A DNA stretch of 6,385 nt, taken from NCBI GenBank assembly GCA_947629735.1, contig CANREX010000091.1, positions 1-6,385 of the forward strand, written 5' to 3'. Both the position numbers and the translations under genes were made by a program. This DNA is from an uncultured Clostridia bacterium. GTDB lineage: Bacteria > Bacillota > Clostridia > Christensenellales > Borkfalkiaceae. Under the pieces are notes generated by a model. That model was not told where the DNA came from and made no database searches. It worked only from the letters and a program-made list of their open reading frames with translations. Below are positions 4,829 through 6,385 of the stretch, one piece after another; within the stretch, counting starts at the first letter, position 1; each line of letters begins with the position of its first letter.

Positions 4829-6198
4829 CTCTGCTTGCAAACGCCGGCACGACCGTGCTGTCAATATTTTTAGCCATAATCATTCTGCTCGCGATGATCA
4901 CGATTCACGAATTCGGTCATTACCTCGCGGGCAGAATTCTCGGCTTTAAAATAAACGAGTTTTCGATAGGTTTCGGACCTGCTGTTTTCAGGCACGTCAA
5001 CAAAAAGAGCGGCGTGCTCTTTTGCATACGCGTTTTTCCCCTCGGCGGCTATTGCGCGTTTGCGGGAGAGGACGTCGAGGACGACGAAGATAAAAAGGAT
5101 AAAGATGACTTCCACAAAGCTGAAAATGGAGAAGCCGTTGCAGCCGAAAACGGAGAGGTGAAAACGCCCGACGGCGCGGCTAAGGCGGACGGGGCGGCTA
5201 ATGCGGAAACGGGCGGCACGGCTGAAAATAGCGGAGTTTTTAAAACGGGCGGCACGGCTAAGGCGGACGAAGTCGTTAAAACGGACGGCGGCTGTGCGGG
5301 GGAGTTGACGGGAAAAGCGGAGAGCTGTGCGGGGGAGCTGCCCCAAGGCAAGGGGAAAGATTTTATAGACCAGCCGCCATGGAAGAGAATTATCGTGCTG
5401 ATTGCGGGCGCGTTTATGAACTACGTGCTCGCCATGGTGTTGATAATTATAGGTTTTTTCTCGTTCGGACAGCCCGCGTTCAAGTTTGTATCAGTCGAGG
5501 AGAGCACGGAGTTTTCCCGCGAGTACTGCTTCCGCGCGGGGGACGTCATACTATCTGCAAACGGCAGGACGGTCTATCTCGCGACCGATCTGATGTCCGC
5601 CTTAAACGGAAGGGTCAAGGGGGATACCGTGGCGTTTTGCATTATGAGGGACGGAAAGGAGGAGGACGTCGAAATTGCCCTGCGCGCGGACTGCAACTTT
5701 GAAAATTCCTCGCAGGTGAGCAAGATCTGGCGCGCGCTCGGCGCGGGCACTAAGGAGATGAACGGCGGGCTGTATTGGGATATAACTTCCCAAAATTGCC
5801 GCTTTTCGTTCGGGGCGACGCTCGGGCGGTCGTTCGGCTATTCGTACAGAATGGCGGGCTCGATCTTTAAGGTGCTCGGCGAGCTTTTGACGGGCAATTT
5901 GGGGCTCAGCGCTATGGGCGGACCTGTCACCACGATTAAGGTGACGGGCGAAATGGCGGTGCAGGGCGTGGAAAGTTTCTTGCAGGTCGCGGCATATATC
6001 GGGGTGAATTTGGCGGTTTTCAACCTGCTGCCTATCCCCGCTCTCGACGGAAGCAAGGTGGTTTTCTGCCTTATAGAGTGGATTTTCCGCAAGCCCGTGC
6101 CCCGCAAGGTGGAAGCTATTATTCACGCGCTCGGGTTTGTATTTATCCTCGGGTTTGCCGTTCTCGTGGATATTTTGCAATTCGCCCGCTGCGGATAA
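4819..6198 (+). CDS. rseP: Site-2 intramembrane zinc metalloprotease, RseP/RasP family
   Basis: M50 family proteases cut substrates such as anti-sigma factors within the membrane. Visible parts: first membrane helix about 10-28; zinc motif HEFGH at 30-34; the FPLGGYCAFAGED region at 73-85; a low-complexity insert about 86-181; PPWKRI and the second helix at about 186-213; one PDZ-like domain at about 222-292 with AGDVI and NGRTV; MGGPV before the third helix; NLLPIPALDG at 402-411 with the third zinc ligand Asp410; and a last helix at about 434-455. The normal distance from GED to the PxWKR segment is short, so about 85 residues are extra. All catalytic residues are present. The ATG follows an in-frame stop at 4807; its ribosome site is weak, so coupling to dxr (16 bases apart) is likely. 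Substrate unknown. The longer length reflects the insert, not a second PDZ domain. Confidence 0.93.
   Translation: MLNSLLANAGTTVLSIFLAIIILLAMITIHEFGHYLAGRILGFKINEFSIGFGPAVFRHVNKKSGVLFCIRVFPLGGYCAFAGEDVEDDEDKKDKDDFHKAENGEAVAAENGEVKTPDGAAKADGAANAETGGTAENSGVFKTGGTAKADEVVKTDGGCAGELTGKAESCAGELPQGKGKDFIDQPPWKRIIVLIAGAFMNYVLAMVLIIIGFFSFGQPAFKFVSVEESTEFSREYCFRAGDVILSANGRTVYLATDLMSALNGRVKGDTVAFCIMRDGKEEDVEIALRADCNFENSSQVSKIWRALGAGTKEMNGGLYWDITSQNCRFSFGATLGRSFGYSYRMAGSIFKVLGELLTGNLGLSAMGGPVTTIKVTGEMAVQGVESFLQVAAYIGVNLAVFNLLPIPALDGSKVVFCLIEWIFRKPVPRKVEAIIHALGFVFILGFAVLVDILQFARCG
5177..5337 (+). repeat. In-frame internal repeats encoding the RseP insert
   Basis: Several exact repeats lie inside rseP: 15 bp starting CGGCTAAGGCGG at 5177-5191 and 5255-5269 (26 codons apart), 17 bp starting AAACGGGCGGCACGG at 5207-5223 and 5243-5259 (12 codons apart), and GCTGTGCGGGGGAG at 5291-5304 and 5324-5337 (11 codons apart). 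All offsets are multiples of three, so the frame is kept. The encoded protein repeats KADG/KADE, TGGTA and CAGEL and is rich in Ala, Gly, Glu, Lys and Thr. Confidence 0.8.
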
Positions 6199-6201
6199 GT
6201 T

Positions 6202-6258
6202 TTGAAGCGCGTTTTAAGGCTTGAAGTGCGATTGAAGTTTTTAAGCGCGATTATTGTT
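6202..6258 (+). repeat. Three degenerate 19-bp units after rseP
   Basis: TTGAAGCGCG (6202), TTGAAGTGCG (6221) and TTTAAGCGCG (6240) begin exactly 19 bases apart. They fill the space between the rseP stop and the terminator stem. GCGCGTTTTAAGG at 6207-6219 is shared with the frr-uppS spacer (1840-1852), so the two spacers carry related material. Confidence 0.5.
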
Positions 6259-6260
6259 TT

Positions 6261-6284
6261 TCGGGGCTGCCGCCCCGATTTTTT
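6261..6284 (+). terminator. Strong intrinsic terminator of the operon
   Basis: CGGGGC (6262-6267) pairs perfectly with GCCCCG (6272-6277) around TGCC, with an extra T-A pair at the base, followed by six T (6279-6284) and further T-rich sequence. It lies 63 bases after the rseP stop and closes the transcription unit. Confidence 0.9.
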
Positions 6285-6303
6285 ATTATTTTTACGCCCT
6301 TTA

Positions 6304-6363
6304 CCGTCATTCTGCCCGAGGGCGTTAGCCATGCCACACCGTCATTCTGCCCGAGGGCGTTAG
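6304..6363 (+). repeat. Two 25-bp direct repeats at the right edge
   Basis: The 25-bp sequence starting CCGTCATTCTGCCCGAGG and ending GGCGTTAG occurs identically at 6304-6328 and 6339-6363, with ten bases between. The 19-bp core is present in reverse orientation with one mismatch at 237-255. The spacing is too short and the copies too few for a CRISPR array. More copies may lie beyond the window end. Confidence 0.75.
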
Positions 6364-6385
6364 TCCGATGGTTTGTAGAAAATTT

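Noticed and set aside
4870..5351. Two - strand ORFs opposite the RseP insert with SRAAR- or SALAAPS-like repeats
   Set aside because: Their repeats are just the reverse reading of the repeated DNA in rseP; the + strand frame has conserved parts on both sides.
6304..6363. Start of a CRISPR array
   Set aside because: There are only two copies, the gap is ten bases, no cas genes are visible, and a related copy lies singly at 237-255.

Overview
This window carries a compact, one-direction cluster of six housekeeping genes: pyrH, frr, uppS, cdsA, dxr and rseP, all on the + strand. That order is typical of Bacillota (Firmicutes), where the block usually follows rpsB-tsf. Gram-positive style motifs, a single-PDZ site-2 protease and Shine-Dalgarno starts agree with a Clostridia-like organism. 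The coding regions are moderately GC-rich, ATA isoleucine codons are nevertheless frequent, and the spacers are AT-rich and full of small repeats. The lineage below class is inference.

Layout. Positions 1-450 hold no convincing gene. They contain a perfect hairpin (29-53), a run of G-tracts (59-83), a 116-bp palindromic dispersed repeat (96-211), a second short repeat (237-255) and a clear sigma-A-type promoter (384-412). pyrH (451-1161) and frr (1175-1741) are tightly spaced. A 161-bp spacer built of degenerate repeats and hairpins separates frr from uppS (1903-2592). cdsA (2606-3538) follows 13 bases after uppS. A 124-bp spacer with a terminator-like hairpin and a duplicated arm precedes dxr (3663-4802). 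rseP (4819-6198) comes 16 bases later. A strong intrinsic terminator (6261-6284) closes the unit, and two 25-bp direct repeats lie at the right edge. No ispG, proS or polC is visible downstream, and no tsf upstream.

How the genes fit together. PyrH makes UDP, the precursor of UTP, CTP and UDP-sugars; CdsA spends CTP to make CDP-diacylglycerol for phospholipids. Dxr is the committed step of the MEP pathway that supplies isopentenyl diphosphate; UppS uses it to make the undecaprenyl carrier for cell-wall synthesis. RseP is an intramembrane protease acting in envelope stress or signalling. Frr recycles ribosomes. The common theme is coupling translation and nucleotide supply to envelope growth.

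No wholly new system is visible. The most unusual items are an insertion of roughly 85 residues, low in complexity and repeat-built, in the cytosolic loop of RseP; related repeats in opposite orientation on the two sides of the operon; structured spacers that may set different expression levels inside the operon; and motif substitutions in UppS and CdsA.
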